Origin: Rutidosis leptorrhynchoides
Lineage: Eukaryota; Streptophyta; Magnoliopsida; Asterales; Asteraceae
Assembly: GCF_046630445.1 (NCBI RefSeq)
Contig: NC_092340.1
Coordinates: forward strand, 36,168,001-36,232,000
Direction: 5' to 3'
Length of the DNA: 64,000 nucleotides
In this document: one piece after another, positions 12,327 to 25,416 of the stretch
Numbering within the stretch: the first letter of the stretch is position 1
How the letters are laid out: each line of letters opens with the position of its first letter
Made by a program: the position numbers and the translations under genes
Notes under the pieces: generated by a model
Databases searched by the model: none
What the model was told of the DNA's origin: nothing
The model's input: only the letters and a program-made list of their open reading frames with translations

Positions 12327-12345
12327 AAATTTCGTCCCGAAATTT
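12327..12345 (-). other. Palindromic PPT-side motif of B
   Basis: AAATTTCGGGACGAAATTT on minus, followed by TTTAACGGGTAGGTAC and the LTR start. Identical to the motif in A, C and D. Confidence 0.75.
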
Positions 12346-13023
12346 GATCGAGGTGGTCATGGCTAACAATAAGATTGTTTTCATGACCAATATGAGTTAA
12401 TAATTAGAGTTTTATCACCATTTAGTATTAGTGGTAAAACAATTCGATTATGTGAAGCGTACGAGTGAAGCTGTCACAAATGAGTGAAAAGAGAAAATAA
12501 AGATTCGTCTTAACTTTTAACGTAGTCACGATTGATTTTCAAAATTCAAGGAATTTAATGAAATCTTCTAATCAGAAAGAAAATGTAATAACATGATTTA
12601 TTAGCAATTGTTGGAATTACGGAAGAGCATAAATATCAAAGAAAATATTTCCGTGATATGCTTAGAGCTTAAGTAGAATGAAAGAGTCGTGTAACATGAC
12701 ACATGATGTCGTTATGATCTGTGGATCATCATGTTCCATTAGAAACTCAACATGACTTACTGTAATATAATCACGTTGGCCAAGCGCATTATATTATACT
12801 AACTCATGCTTCAATTCCCAACACTTCTCCACAATTCATTCATAATTTACACTTAGATTTTACAGAGGTTTTCAATATAATGGAATACAGAAAACAAGAT
12901 GAGGTAGACAATTTAGGACAAGAATATTTATGAAAATATCCTCAGAAATATCAAAGATATTTATGATGATATTTTGGAATTTCTAAGTTCGAAAGTTGAT
13001 AAGGAAAAATTTTCCGCAAGATT

Positions 13024-13218
13024 TTAACGTGGGTACAGAGCAAGATATTCTCTAAAGATTTCATCGGATCCAGAATCATCTGGATTCTTTAAATATAGGG
13101 TTTGATTCTTGTATTTGTCCTTGGTCTCCTTCATGGTTAGCTCAATTCGCTTTTCAGTACCAAATTTTCTATCGAGCTTTCCTAACACTCCATTCTTTAT
13201 CATCAAACTCTTGGCCAT
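13024..13218 (-). other. Degraded sense ORF of B (shared with A and C)
   Basis: Encodes MKETKDKYKNQTLYLKNPDD then SGSDEIFREYLA, preceded by MAKSLMIKNGVLGKLDRKFG. Close to the ORF in A at 3,616-3,858. No known domain recognised; possibly the tail of a gag-like or accessory protein. Confidence 0.45.
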
Positions 13219-13344
13219 TCAGACCATCTACAATTTTGCTGTTTCCTCTACATTTAATGCTACCATATCTGCATCTTCGGTTATCAATCCGAGGTGATTT
13301 CAGGAGAATTGTGTTTTTAGATGATTAAACGCTGATGGTAATAT

Positions 13345-13515
13345 GGTGGAATATAAAAGGTTCTCCGGTAATAATGATGAAGGGCAATTTATATATATCA
13401 AAGTTATAATATGGTTTGTTCGAATGAAAAGTCGAAGTTGATTTCCTGAAGCTGTGACAAAATTGGCTACTTTGGAAAAGGATTGAAAAGTGATTTTCGG
13501 TAGTAACATCGCCAA
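13345..13515 (+). mobile_element. Antisense copia-like gag relic in B
   Basis: Sequence on plus matching the zinc-knuckle relic of A, including KVIIWFVRMKSRS and a decayed knuckle followed by KVIF. More degraded than in A. Its antisense placement relative to B matches A and C. Confidence 0.4.
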
Positions 13516-15626
13516 AGGAGCTAGCGCAGATACGTGTTAATCCTTTACTCAGGTTCCAAGAGTTTTTCAGGTGCATAACTATATGCATAAATCTTTTCTT
13601 CCGTAGATGAAGTGCGGCTGGTTCATCCTCTCGATCGAGGTGTTTTCAAGAATCATGAAAGGTTTGAACGCAGAATGTAATCGTGAATATACAAATGAGG
13701 TTTAAGATGAAATCAAGTGGCAACTTGAAGAATTATTTAGTTTCATATGTTATAATTAATATTTTAATTCATTTTAATTGTCCAATGTCATTAGTCCACG
13801 GTCGATAATCCACAGTTAACAGTCTAGTAATTCATATATAGTTTAATATATTATATTCGAATTAATTAATACGTGTCGTGACCCGTATACGTCTCAGACT
13901 CAATCACAACTCAAAGTATATATGTTATTGTAGAATTAACCTCAACCCTGTATAGCTAACTCCCGCATTACTGCATATAGAGTGTCTATGGTTATTCCAA
14001 ATAATATATATAGATGCGTCGATATGATATGTCAAAACCTTGTATACGTGTCCCGATATTTAAAGTGCGTAAAATAAATAACAGAAATTAAATGACGATA
14101 AATAAAGTGCGTAAAGTAAATAACAGAAATTAAATGACGATAAATAAATTGCGAGAATGTAAATTGCGATAATTAAATTGCGATAAATAAAATGTAATCT
14201 GTTAGCTAGGAACAATTAGCTAGGAACAGTTAGCGTGGATTCTTAACAAAATTCTCATAGTTAATTTGTTTGTTTCTAACGAATTTTATTTTGTTCAATA
14301 TTTTCTTTATTATGCCACTTGTTGGATTCTGATAAGTCAAAATCCAAATATGAAATTGAATGAAAAGGGTTATTATGCGGTGAGCGGATACGCATGTCGG
14401 TGGTTGTAAATAGGATAGTGAATGACTATTGAATCAGATTCGAAGAATGTACAGTGTAACTTATTAATGTGAAATCTAAATATTTCTAGGGTATTACCTA
14501 CCCGTTAAAATATTTTCACCATTAACAGTTTGTACAAAAGAATTTTTAATTACAATCTTTATGAAAATATACTTGCATATATATTTTCCTCAGATGTAAT
14601 CATGGATTTAATGAGTCAATATGATATTAGACTCATTTGATTTACCGTTAGAATAAGAATATATAATCTCTAAAACTTTAAAGATTATATAATCGCCATG
14701 TCGAACGAAGATAAGTAATGTAGAATGATTTGTAGAACGATGATTATACTCGAGATACAGAATGAGATATTGGGCATGTGATGTTGAAACTTATGTTGTT
14801 AGTTGTACTGTTGATGCCGGTGATGTTGCTGAAGCTGGTACATTTTGCACTATATTCTCCAAACTGATTACTCGAGCGCGAAGTTCGTTGACTTCTTGTA
14901 TTACTCCGGAATGATTGTCGGTCGGAACGAGCGAATGAATAAGATCTAGGATTTGAGATAGTATATAGTTGTGATGAGATACTCTGGAAATATGGCTGAA
15001 AATGGTGTTTCGGATAGCTTCGCCGGTGAATGCTTCAAGTTCTTCGCCCCGAGGTGAATTTGGTTGATGAAAAGAATCATCTTATTTTTGTCTCCAATGA
15101 TTAAGTAGGCTACGAACCCATCAGATGAATTGGTTGATTCATTCTGGTGACACTGCTTCCGAAGCTTAGGTGAAACTCTATATCGGAATAGCTGTCGGAA
15201 TCCGAGGAATTCGAACTGGTTGAGGGATTCATCTCGTACGATCAGCTGAAGGATTTTTGATAAGAAATAGATTATAGGATGTAGATTAGTACCCTGCAAT
15301 ACATAATTTACATATGCATATATAATACTAAAATCCCTTAAGTTACGGAGAAATCTACGGAAGCTGTCAGGCAAAGGTAACAATAACAGATACGCTAAGA
15401 TATGAATTTATCTATACACTGTCTATGCAATAGAGGCAGTAAGACATGTCTAGACTAAGAATGATAAGCAGGTAATTTCCTAAGGATGATAAGTAGATGA
15501 TTTCCGACTAGAAATGATAAGCAAAACTTTTGACATGCAAACACGATCGAAGTCCAGACTCACTAATGCATCTAAACAACTATCAGATAGACACACTAAT
15601 GCAAGACCTGGTTCGCTAAGACCACC

Positions 15627-15638
15627 GCTCTGATACCA
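15627..15638 (-). other. Primer binding site of element B
   Basis: TGGTATCAGAGC on minus, two bases after the 5' LTR end (TTTTCACA). Same initiator tRNA-Met-type site as in A. Confidence 0.88.
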
Positions 15639-16459
15639 CCTGTGAAAACCCGTCCTTATCCACCTGGACGAAGTCATCAACATTTGGACCCATTGCGAGG
15701 CGTTGACTTAAATATGCCATGAATGACTCCAAGTAATGTCCTTAAAATGAGTAAATGCACAGCAGAAGGCTTAACTCGTACCTGAGAATAAACATGCTTA
15801 AAAGTGTCAACCAAAAGGTTGGTGAGTTCAAAGGTTTATCATAATAATCATTTCAATATATTAATAGACCACAAGATTTCTGTTTATAAATATATGTACA
15901 CTCGCAAGTGTATAAAAGTATTTTATAAGTTGTAGGCACCCGGTAACAAGCCTTAACGTTCATATTTTACCCTCTGAAGTACACCATATCAGGTGCGTTT
16001 AAAATAACCTCGAAGTACTAAAGCATCCCATAGTCAGGATGGGGTTTGTCAGGCCCAATAGATCTATCTTTAGGATTCGCGCCTACCGTACATAGACAAG
16101 TAGTTTAATGTTACCAAGCTAAGGGTATATTTCTGGTTTAAACCCACATAGAATTGGTTTTAGTACTTGTGCCTATTTCGTAAAACATTTATAAAACAGC
16201 GCATGTATTCTCAGCCCAAAAATATATATTGCAAAAGCAATTAAAAAGGGAGCAAATGAACTCACCATACTGTATTTTGTAGTAAAAATACATAGGACGA
16301 TATTGAACAAGTATAGGGTTGGCGTCGGATTCACGAACCTATATCATTTATGTATATTAATACATGTAATGGTAATCAAATAGTTATATATTATATCTTA
16401 GATTATATATCTTATATATTTAGTTGGTATATATATTTAACATAATTAATATTTATATA

Positions 16460-16525
<66 letters not shown>

Positions 16526-16814
16526 CATATTAAAAAAATCAATCATTTGTTATATGTAAATTTTTATATAAATAATTTTAATATATATAATTATATGTAA
16601 TATTATGGTAGTTGTAATAAATATACTCTTATATAGAAAATATTTATTTGTAATAATAATATTGTTAATATGAAAATAATAATCCTAATGATAATAATAA
16701 TAATAATATTGATAATAATAATAATAATCTTAATGATAATTTTAGTAATATTGATGACTTTAATAAAATGATAATGATAGTAATAATAGTAATAATAATA
16801 ATAACGATTTTTAA

Positions 16815-16936
16815 AATTTGAAAACTACCTCAAACGATTTCTTAAAAAGAAATGCCTTAGACGAGACTCGAACCCGCGACCTCTCGTACACCGCCCACTC
16901 TCCTAACCACTCCTCTGTTCTTACTTTTCTAATTTA
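16815..16936 (-). mobile_element. tRNA-derived SINE-like sequence inside the 5' LTR of B
   Basis: On minus: an A-box-like GTGGTTAGGAGAGTGG and a B-box-like GCGGGTTCGAGTC, a short body, then AT-rich TTA-type sequence. Similar in layout and place to the A copies but clearly diverged, so the SINE was already in the LTR ancestor of A and B. Confidence 0.55.
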
Positions 16937-17396
16937 TTTGCATATAAATTCGATTTAACTCAGGAATAGAAACGATGGATTTCAAGCTCTTGGCCCAATG
17001 TTTCATCACAACCCAATGGATCTTTACGGCCCAAACTAGTAACAAAGTCCACTACGTAAATCAAGCCCAAATAATTGACTAAGCCCAAGTACAAATGTGG
17101 GATTCCTTTTGTGAGTTCTGTTGTGTGACGGGTTTTAAAAAGGAAAGATAGAAACACAAGATATTTGTCGACAATAATATCCCAAAAGACCCTACAATTT
17201 GACCTCAATTGATTTCTTCCTTCCACTTGCAAACCGACAGAAAAATAAGTGATTCCATATTTTTTTTATAGCAATAGCAACAATTGACGACAAGATGTTC
17301 AATCAGGAAAATATGCGTAGCATCATCATTATCTTATCATGATTATAATCATTCGCATATTATATCACCACCGTTATTTTCATCTTTGTTTTGTGC

Positions 17397-18240
17397 TACT
17401 GTTCATCGTCACCTCCACCATTTACGTTTACATCGTTTGTAGGTTCAGAAAACAGAAACAAATTGCAGGTGGTAGTAGCGGTTTTTAAACAGAAACAGAA
17501 AGAAGTAGAGTAGCAGTAGCAGTTAGAGTGTGGACTGTTGTGGTGGTTCAACGATGGTAAACGGAAACAGTAAGCAGAAAACAGATGCAGGTTTGTGGTT
17601 TTCGAAGGTTTGAATAGAAATAGGTGGTTGTTTTGGTGGTGGTTTCGATTGGTTTGCCGTGGCTGGAACAGTAGCAGGAGCAGCAGCACCCTTCAACGAA
17701 GGTTGTCTTTTGAAAAGAGGGGAGGGAGAGAGAAATTGAGATGATGATGTGTTGACGGTGGTGTAGATTGGGTGATGGGTGTCGATATGGTGGTGATGGT
17801 TAATGCGTGTTCAATAAAGAAAGTAGAAGAGAGGGAGAGAGAGGTGACTGAGACTTGTGGTGGGCAAGGGTGGTTTGGGGTGGTAGCCGTTGGTGTGGGT
17901 GACGGCTAGAATGGTGGTGTTCGAAGAACTAGAAAACAAAAGAAGTCGAGTACACCGGTTGCAAGTTAAATGGGTTGTTGATGGTGTTACCAAGGTGGCG
18001 GTTTTAGAAGGTAAGTTTTTGTTTGACGAATGAAAATTCTAGGGTGGTGTATGGTTGTCATCGAATAGCCTAACAAAAGTGGTGGTGGTGGCCGGGTGTT
18101 ACAAGAGTGGTGATGTTTATAGGGATGGCCTTGGTGGTGAAGGTAGCGAGCATGAAAATGGCGATTGTCGTAGGTTCTAACCGAGGATAGTAGCAACATA
18201 AGTAGTAGTTTGATTAGCACAATAGCTTAATTGGGTTTGC
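17397..18240 (-). other. C-rich leader-like part of B's 5' LTR
   Basis: Twin of 10,309-11,160. Short His/Pro/Leu-rich open frames on minus are by-products of the composition. No protein family recognised. Confidence 0.4.
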
Positions 18241-19432
18241 TCTTGGTGAATTTGGTTTAGAAGGATGCAGTGCATTTATATGTCTATGATATGTATATAT
18301 ATATTATATGAGAGATAAGTAATGAAATCAAGACAACTAAATGGATTCATTATATGAAAGTAATAAGCCATAATACATATATATACATACAAACACAGTA
18401 AACTAAATATTATAATATAAAATAATAATAATAATTCTCATGAATTCTAGATTAAACAGTTAGCAGCTGTCTCTTTTAAATTTATCTGCCGACATTTTAG
18501 ATATTTTTACTTCGCAGAATGCTATATCGTGTCCATTGCTAAACAGTTGACGTATGAAAGTGTTCCTAAAAATCCCAAATTTTTAGATTAAACATATTTA
18601 ATTATTTCACTCATTATCTGTTTGAAACCTGATCAAAAAGTGTGTCTACTATTTATTTTTAATTCCAAATAATCTGTACGGAGTATTAAAATTCAACTCA
18701 TCAAAGTGAAAAAATATATATTTTTAATAACTCTAAACTTTACATAACTTAATTATAGATCAATATTTAATTCCAACTTCTCATAAGTTCGAGTCTTAAA
18801 CTTGTTTAATATCGTTCATAAAAATTGACCTGTCATTCGAGCTCGATCTCAACTAAAAATTTAATATTTTTAAAATTAATAAAATAGATTCTAAATATGT
18901 TTTTAATAAAACTAAAATTGATATAACCTATTTTCGGATCATCATTTATTTTAAAATCACATAAGTTCATTTTTAACTTGTTTAATACCGATGAGATGAT
19001 AACTGAGTGTCCTTGTCGTTTACTAAATAAATTCGAAACCACATAATATATTTAATATACTTCATTTATATATATATATAGATATATTTTAATTAATAAC
19101 TTTTATCTATTATTATTAGTTTACATAATTACGATATATAATATTTCATTTTAAATATATGCATACATATTTACAAGTAATCATATCGTGAGTCGTCGGG
19201 AATTATCAAAGGTCAAATGATAACATGAATAGTTCAAAATTTTTGAGATTCAACATTACAGACTTTGCTTATCGTGTCAAAATACAATATTGTATCGAGA
19301 GTTTTGTTTAAAATTAGTCGAAATTTTTCCGGGTCGTGACATATATACATATATATTTTCATAAAGACTGTAATAAAATTCTTTTGTAGAAAATATTAAT
19401 TGTGAAATTTTTTTAACGGGTAGGTAATACTC

Positions 19433-19521
<89 letters not shown>

Positions 19522-19550
19522 GTATATATGTATATATATATGTATATATG

Positions 19551-19640
<90 letters not shown>
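19433..19640. repeat. (TA)n microsatellite with interspersed TGTA
   Basis: About 200 bp of nearly pure TA with a few TG steps, in C's internal part. The homologous sites in A and B have no such tract. Open frames of Tyr/Ile repeats on both strands are artefacts. Confidence 0.95.
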
Positions 19641-19642
<2 letters not shown>

Positions 19643-20040
19643 CAATTAATATGTTATATTCTTCGAATCTGATTAAGCAAATTATCAACTATACTTCTTA
19701 CTTTCATAATAATATACATTCTTTCATAGCAATCAAAACAACAATACTCATTCAAACCCAATTACATATTCTGATTTTGAAACCTCAGAATTCAATACGA
19801 AATATAACCGGTACCATCACTTTTAGATTCTTACATCTTTCAAAGCTATACTTTGACTCCAAAACTGTGTTAGAACATCAAATGTATATTAACGATTACA
19901 ATCTGTGTTCAAACCCTTCGAAAATTTCTGAAGACACTTCAAATAATGAGCAATCGAGATGATGATTCAACCACATATTACCCACAGTTATGAACTTAAA
20001 ATCAAAGTCATAATTCAACACTGATCTGTGTCAGATCTTT

Positions 20041-20225
20041 TGGCATTTATTAGCAAAAATAACTTTGCAATTCCTTTTCAAAGTAGCAAATTCTATCACA
20101 GCTCCAGCAAGACAACTTCGATTTTTCATTCGGAGTAGCCTTATCATAATCTTGATATATATGATTACCCTTTTGTTACCGGAGAACCTTTCATGTTTCA
20201 CCACATTAGCCATAAACTTAATCAC
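20041..20225 (-). mobile_element. Antisense copia-like gag relic in C
   Basis: On minus, opposite to C, this contains the same relic as A and B: VVKHERFSGNKR, then a decayed zinc-knuckle segment ending CKVIFANKCQKI. This is the third element with the relic in antisense orientation. Confidence 0.42.
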
Positions 20226-20589
20226 AACTTCACTGATCTTTGACCTTCCGAAGAATCATTATAATTATCGAAACCCCATCATTTACTCATTCGCATCTTG
20301 TAACGAGAATTGCCATACAAATCATCGGGAATTAGCAATCAGTATTTTGAAATCTCGCAGCATGTCTACGCCAACAGTTATATGTGTATATATAACGTCT
20401 ATCTTCTGGACTTAATTTGAATGTGAAGTTTCTGAAAAACACTCCGAACTACGAATTGGTTCTCCGAAAATGGAAAAATTGCTGATGAAGCAGCAAAAAC
20501 TATAAACGACTTTAACAGTAAAAGTTTGATGATAATGAAGAAGTGTACTGGCAAAGCGCAGAAAAAAAAGTCTTGGAATTGGAAACCGA

Positions 20590-20710
20590 ATTGAGCAAAG
20601 TATGAAGGAGGTTGTGGATAAATCACAAAGACTGAACCTGACTTCAAAGGATCCAAATGATTCAGTACCTGCTGAAGTCATTAACGAATACCTTGCTCAT
20701 GACTCTAAAC
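20590..20710 (+). other. Degraded sense ORF motif of C
   Basis: The plus strand encodes a remnant related to the A and B motif (SKDPNDSVPAEVINEYLAHD). Broken, but the spacing to the 3' LTR is like that in A and B. Confidence 0.4.
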
Positions 20711-21983
20711 CCCTGCGGACAATATTCTTCATCATTCTCTGATATTAGAAATTCTAAGATATCATCGTATCTTTCGTTATAAATATCCTCCATATTTCTG
20801 AAGATATTTTTTTAATTATTCTTATCTGAAATCATTTACCTCTTCGCGCTATCTGTATTACATCATAAAAGAAACTATTTTAGTTTATAAATTCTGAAAT
20901 ATTCGAGTTTAAAATAAGAATATTTTGAAGTAGTGTTGGGAACTGAAGCATGAATTAGTATAATATAATGACACTTGATCAACGTGATTATATTACAGTA
21001 AGTCATGCTGAGTTTCTAAATGGAACGTGATGATTCACAGACTATACCGTCATCATGTGCCATGTTACACGACTCTTGTATTCTACTTAATCTCTAAAAT
21101 ATCAAGAAAATATTTCTTGATGATTCGGCTTTTTCTGAGGTATTCTGGTAATTTGACAAGTCAAAATCGTGCCATTACAATTTCCTTCCTAGAACATTAA
21201 CAATGTTTATTCCGAAATTCATATCTGCGAATTCTGTACCATTACAAGCGGTGCTTAATCGCAAGAAGAAGAAACGAAAGGACAAAATTCCGAAATAGAA
21301 ATTAAGCTATAAATCGCAGCAAATAAAAGAGAGCATTAACTGGAGATGACAATGATTATGGGAGACAGAAGTAGAGACATCGAAATATAAGAGAAGATAT
21401 AAAATCCAACAACCACCCAGAAATTATAAACCGTATATATCGATGCAAATAGCAATATAAAGACACGGGAGAACTAAAAACACTATAAACCCAAGGGTAT
21501 AGTAAAAGTAAATAGATTCTTCTGGCGGCAGATGAAAAAGAAGAATGACAGATACGAAGGTAAGGAGTATATCAAAAATCAGAACTGGATGGAGCATATT
21601 GACAAATACTTTAAAGTATGAGCTGAGGGAGAAAGAAGAGAAGGTGTGAGTGGTAAGGAAACGAAGGGAGTGGATTTATAGTAAAATATCAGACAGAGCA
21701 ATCAAAATGGATGATATCATTTAAAGCGGATCCTAATTTCCTTAATCAAATCTAATTACAAAGATTTTCTCTAAATCTCTTGAACTTGAAAATCAATTCT
21801 ATCTATGTCAAAAGATATGACGAATCTATACCTACTCATTTCACTCTTTTGGTAATAGCTTCACTCGTACTCTTCACAAAATCAAATGATTTTATCCATA
21901 TTACTCAATGATGATAAAACCCTAATCTTCAGCTTATATGCGTCATGAAAACATACTTATTGTCAGCCATGACCATCCCAATC

Positions 21984-22002
21984 AAATTTCGGGACGAAAT
22001 TT
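21984..22002 (+). other. Palindromic PPT-side motif of C
   Basis: AAATTTCGGGACGAAATTT followed by CTTTAACGGGTAGGTAC and the LTR start at 22,020. Confidence 0.75.
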
Positions 22003-23710
22003 CTTTAACGGGTAGGTACTGTGACAACCTGAAAATTTCCGACCAAATTTAAACTTTAATCTTTATATATTCCTGACACGATAAGCAAAGTTTGTAAGTT
22101 GAATCTCAAGAATTTTAAACTGTGTTCATACACACATTTAACCTCAACCAAATTCCAATGATTCACGAACCAATATATGAACGAACATGATTATATATGT
22201 ATATGTGTATAAATTATAACTTGAAAACATTAGCAAAGTATTAGACGTATAATACTTTATATAAACGTATTTGTTTCAAAATATATTCTAATAGTTATCA
22301 ATGGAATTAAAAGATGATATCAAATAATTAAATTATTAGATACATTGAATTATAATTACGAGTCTCTGTTGAGAGGTCCACTATGATTTGAGAAATTTAT
22401 TCTTTTTAACGGTATTCGGAATAATTGGTAAAGTGATTTATTAGAAGGAACAAAAGTGTCAATTAACGGGAACTAGACAAGGGTTAGTGGAGATTCCCGT
22501 TTGATTTTCAATTTATGCTTTACAATAATTGTCTCGTAACTTTTGATAAGTTAAACTATTAAACTTGTATATTAATTAATGTGGAAGTAAAATTGTAGAA
22601 TATATATAACTTAGAAGATGGATAATTGGATATTGATAAGTTAAATAGATCGACATTTTACATTAAGATGATTCCTTACGTTTGATTTTTCCTTTAGACT
22701 TAATACTACGAGTCATGATTAAAATGGAAATTAAAACCTTGAAACCTGATATGATTCATATATGATTTTACTTTCTTAAACGGAAACGTCTTTTCGATAT
22801 AATAGACTTTTATTATTAAAAACGTCTTATGACATAACAACTTCTACTATTATAACCTTTGTAATAAAATGATTTTTGAATATAAAATAATTTGGTTATT
22901 AAAATGTTTTATGAACGATTGAATATAAATGAACTATATCAATTTTAAACTTTAAAATACAAAGGTTACGAAATAGTAATTCTTAATATTTAAAAGATTT
23001 CTAAATATATAAGTTTTGAATGCATTAGTTTTGAAAAACTATATTAAGTAAATAGTTCAAATTTATATTTCGAAATGAAAATATAAATATATATACCTTA
23101 GTCATAAAATGTCCTGATTTAAAATAATATATTTTGATAAACAACGAGTCACTGATTTATAGAAGCAAATGACCACAACGCTCAATTTTATAAGTTACAT
23201 TTTTTATAAGTTAATTTATTGATGAGTAAGTCAAATTATTAATAAGGGTACACGTCACGTAACGTAAAAGGCTAATTTTCTAAACGTATGAAAGTGCGTT
23301 CGAAAAACCTATTATGAATATATATGATTCTACTTTTCTAAAAAGTTTTATGATATAACGATTTCCATTATTTTAACCTTTAAACAAAATGATTCTTAAA
23401 TATATTTAGTTTTGGAAAACAAAATTATCATATTTATTTGATTTAGTTTCAAACGTACAAAAACGTTTTCAGTTTAAAAAAAGAACTTTATTATTAAAAC
23501 GTATATAACTTTTATAAATATCTAGAACCACTTTTGACAACTCATTACTTAACCACTATGATAAAGATAACGATATTTATATTTTATTTTATTAAATATA
23601 TATAACGATTTAAATTAATATTATATATATTTATACGCATATTATACGTACATAGTTTTATACTTTTACTATACTTAAACTTTACCTTTACTTTATTTTT
23701 ACTTTATTTT

Positions 23711-23850
23711 AACTTTAATAATTCACTTTAATAATTCATACTTTAATAATTCACTTTAATAATTCATACTTTAATAATTCACTTTAATAATTCATATTTT
23801 AATAATTCACTTTAATAATTCATACTTTAATAATTCACTTTAATAATTCA
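23711..23850 (+). repeat. 28-bp tandem repeat in C's LTR
   Basis: Five near-identical copies of a 28-bp unit made of two half units around CTTTAATAATTCA. It ends about 10 bp before the TATA box, the usual place for LTR enhancer repeats. Confidence 0.9.
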
Positions 23851-23859
23851 AAAATCTAT

Positions 23860-23868
23860 TATAAATAG
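23860..23868 (+). promoter_or_regulatory. TATA box of C's LTR
   Basis: TATAAATAG with a CT-rich leader (TTTTTCTCTAAACTCTCTC, about 23,910-23,928) beginning about 40 bp downstream, where transcription would start. Inferred from sequence only. Confidence 0.55.
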
Positions 23869-24486
23869 AATTCAATAGGTTTCATTATTTCATAGAAACT
23901 TGAAAATATTTTTCTCTAAACTCTCTCAATAGATGTATATATATATTTACTCCGTATTATTTCAAGATATTATCAGTATACATAAAATAATACGATGGAG
24001 TGCTGTCCGAGTGATTTCGAAATTGTTTTTCGAGCGGGATAGAGCTAAGGAAATTATGGGTTATAGCTATGGAGGTTATGGGTATGGTTCGGGAGTATTG
24101 CTCGTGAGTCAAACTAGTATTTATCATCCCCGTTGCGTCTACGTACCTTTCCTGCAATATTGAATCTCAATATTGATACGTGAGTACTCATAATTTAATT
24201 TTTTACATACTAATAGTGTATCCCTGACTAGTGCTTGAGAATATAGGATTATGCATGCTTGTACTTTTGATATTGCCATTAGATAAGATATGTTGAATCC
24301 TGAATTAGTTACGTATGCGATTGAGATAAGGTATAAGATATGCATGTCGTTGGAAAGCTAGCGAAAAATTAAGACTTTTCATTTAGATATCGAACGGTTT
24401 CGATGAACAGATTTGAAGTTATAGTCAATCGAATTTTTGTATTAGTATTAAAAATGATTATTATTATCGTCGTTATTATCGTCGTT

Positions 24487-24631
24487 CTAGTTTTATCTTA
24501 TTATTATTATTATTTTTATCAATAAAAGGATTTATCAGTAAAAATTGTTATTTTTATTATTATTACTATCGTTATTATCGTTAAAGTTATAATTAGTATT
24601 ATTATTATTATTATCTAATTATTATTATCTA

Positions 24632-24678
<47 letters not shown>

Positions 24679-24916
24679 CATTATTAATATATATATCATT
24701 ATTTAAAAATGGTTATTGTTATTGTTATTATTATTATGATATTATCATTAAAATAATTATTAGTATTATCGTTAATAATGTCATAGTAATTATCATTATT
24801 AGTATTATTGTAATTAAAACTAATATTAGTAACACCTAATTATTTTGATTACTATTATTGTCATTATTATGAACACGATATAAAAGACGATTAAAAGCTA
24901 TTAAACAAAACGATTA
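24487..24916 (+). repeat. Left copy of the C-LTR duplication around D
   Basis: About 430 bp starting CTAGTTTTATC, rich in ATT trinucleotides, nearly identical to 38,477-38,925. The left copy continues C's LTR without a break and then joins a fragment of D's pol. This is far longer than the 5-bp target duplication expected for an LTR element. Confidence 0.88.
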
Positions 24917-24922
24917 AAAGCT

Positions 24923-25416
24923 ATAGAATTTGAAATTGGAGAGATGGTCATGCTTAAAGTTGCACCTTGGAAAGGCGTTGTTCGATTTGGTAAACGAGGG
25001 AAATTAAATCCAAGGTATATCGGACCATTCAAGATTATTGATCGTGTCGGACCAGTAGCTTACCGACTTGAGTTACCTCAACAACTCGCGGCTGTACATA
25101 ACACTTTCCACATCTTGAATTTGAAGAAATGTTTTGCTAAAGAAGATCTCACTATTCCGTTAGATGAAATCCAAATCAACGAAAAACTTCAATTCATCGA
25201 AGAACCCGTCGAAATAATGGATCGTGAGGTTAAAAGACTTAAGCAAAACAAGATACCAATTGTTAAGGTTTGATGGAATGCTCGTAGAGGACCCGAGTTC
25301 ACCTGGGAACGAGAAGATTAGATGAAGAAGAAATACCCGCATTTATTTCCAGAAGATACGTCAACACCTCCAACTGCTTAAAATTTCGGGACAAAATTTA
25401 TTTAACTGGTAGGTAC
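24923..25416 (+). mobile_element. Extra fragment of element D: pol 3' end
   Basis: 494 bp collinear with 34,701-35,194 with no length change and only a few differences. It holds the end of integrase, the chromodomain-like tail, the PPT-side motif, and joins directly to D's 5' LTR. It is part of a tandem D arrangement (pol end, LTR, internal, LTR). A broken fossil, not a gene of its own. Confidence 0.9.

Larger units (their letters stand above)
12310..15640 (-). mobile_element. Internal region of element B
   Basis: Homologous along its length to A's internal part: PPT-side palindrome, sense KNPDDSGS motif ORF, antisense gag relic, a segment encoding an ELRAR-type motif (about 14,740-14,900, minus) and the primer site. 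No RT, RNase H or integrase is visible; several breaks. Confidence 0.75.
10309..19341 (-). mobile_element. LTR retrotransposon B, non-autonomous Ty3/gypsy-type
   Basis: On minus: 5' LTR 19,341-15,641 (3.7 kb, opens TGTCACGACCC, closes TTTTCACA), primer site, internal part 15,640-12,310, and 3' LTR 12,309-10,309. The 3' LTR is interrupted by element A and continues beyond the window. The shared 2.0 kb of the two LTRs look about 99% alike outside simple repeats, so B is also young though older than A. The 3.3-kb internal part matches A's in layout but lacks RT and integrase. B lies inside element C; the right-hand target copy would be about 19,342-19,346. Confidence 0.85.
15641..19341 (-). repeat. 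5' LTR of element B (3.7 kb)
   Basis: Runs on minus from TGTCACGACCCGG at 19,341 to TTTTCACA at 15,641. It contains the C-rich leader-like block (18,240-17,397), a SINE-like block (about 16,936-16,815), an AT microsatellite (about 16,459-16,521) and the conserved LTR 3' third shared with A, C and D. Confidence 0.87.
19342..22019 (+). mobile_element. Internal region of element C (3' part)
   Basis: Matches A's internal region from about 5,350 downwards, reversed. Holds a 200-bp TA microsatellite, the antisense gag relic, the sense motif ORF and the PPT-side palindrome. Several breaks; nothing recognisable as an enzyme. Confidence 0.72.
22020..24486 (+). repeat. 3' LTR of element C, left part
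   Basis: First 2.5 kb of C's 3' LTR, before the region duplicated around element D. It contains a tandem repeat and a TATA box followed by a likely transcribed leader. No homologous partner LTR lies in the window. Confidence 0.75.

Noticed and set aside
19413-19962. Open frames rich in Tyr/Ile on both strands
   Set aside because: Products of a TA microsatellite and decayed element C sequence.
23711-23850. CRISPR-like regular repeats
   Set aside because: Head-to-tail tandem units without spacers, inside a plant LTR.
24944-25273. Independent small gene
   Set aside because: It is a fragment of element D pol duplicated next to its 5' LTR.
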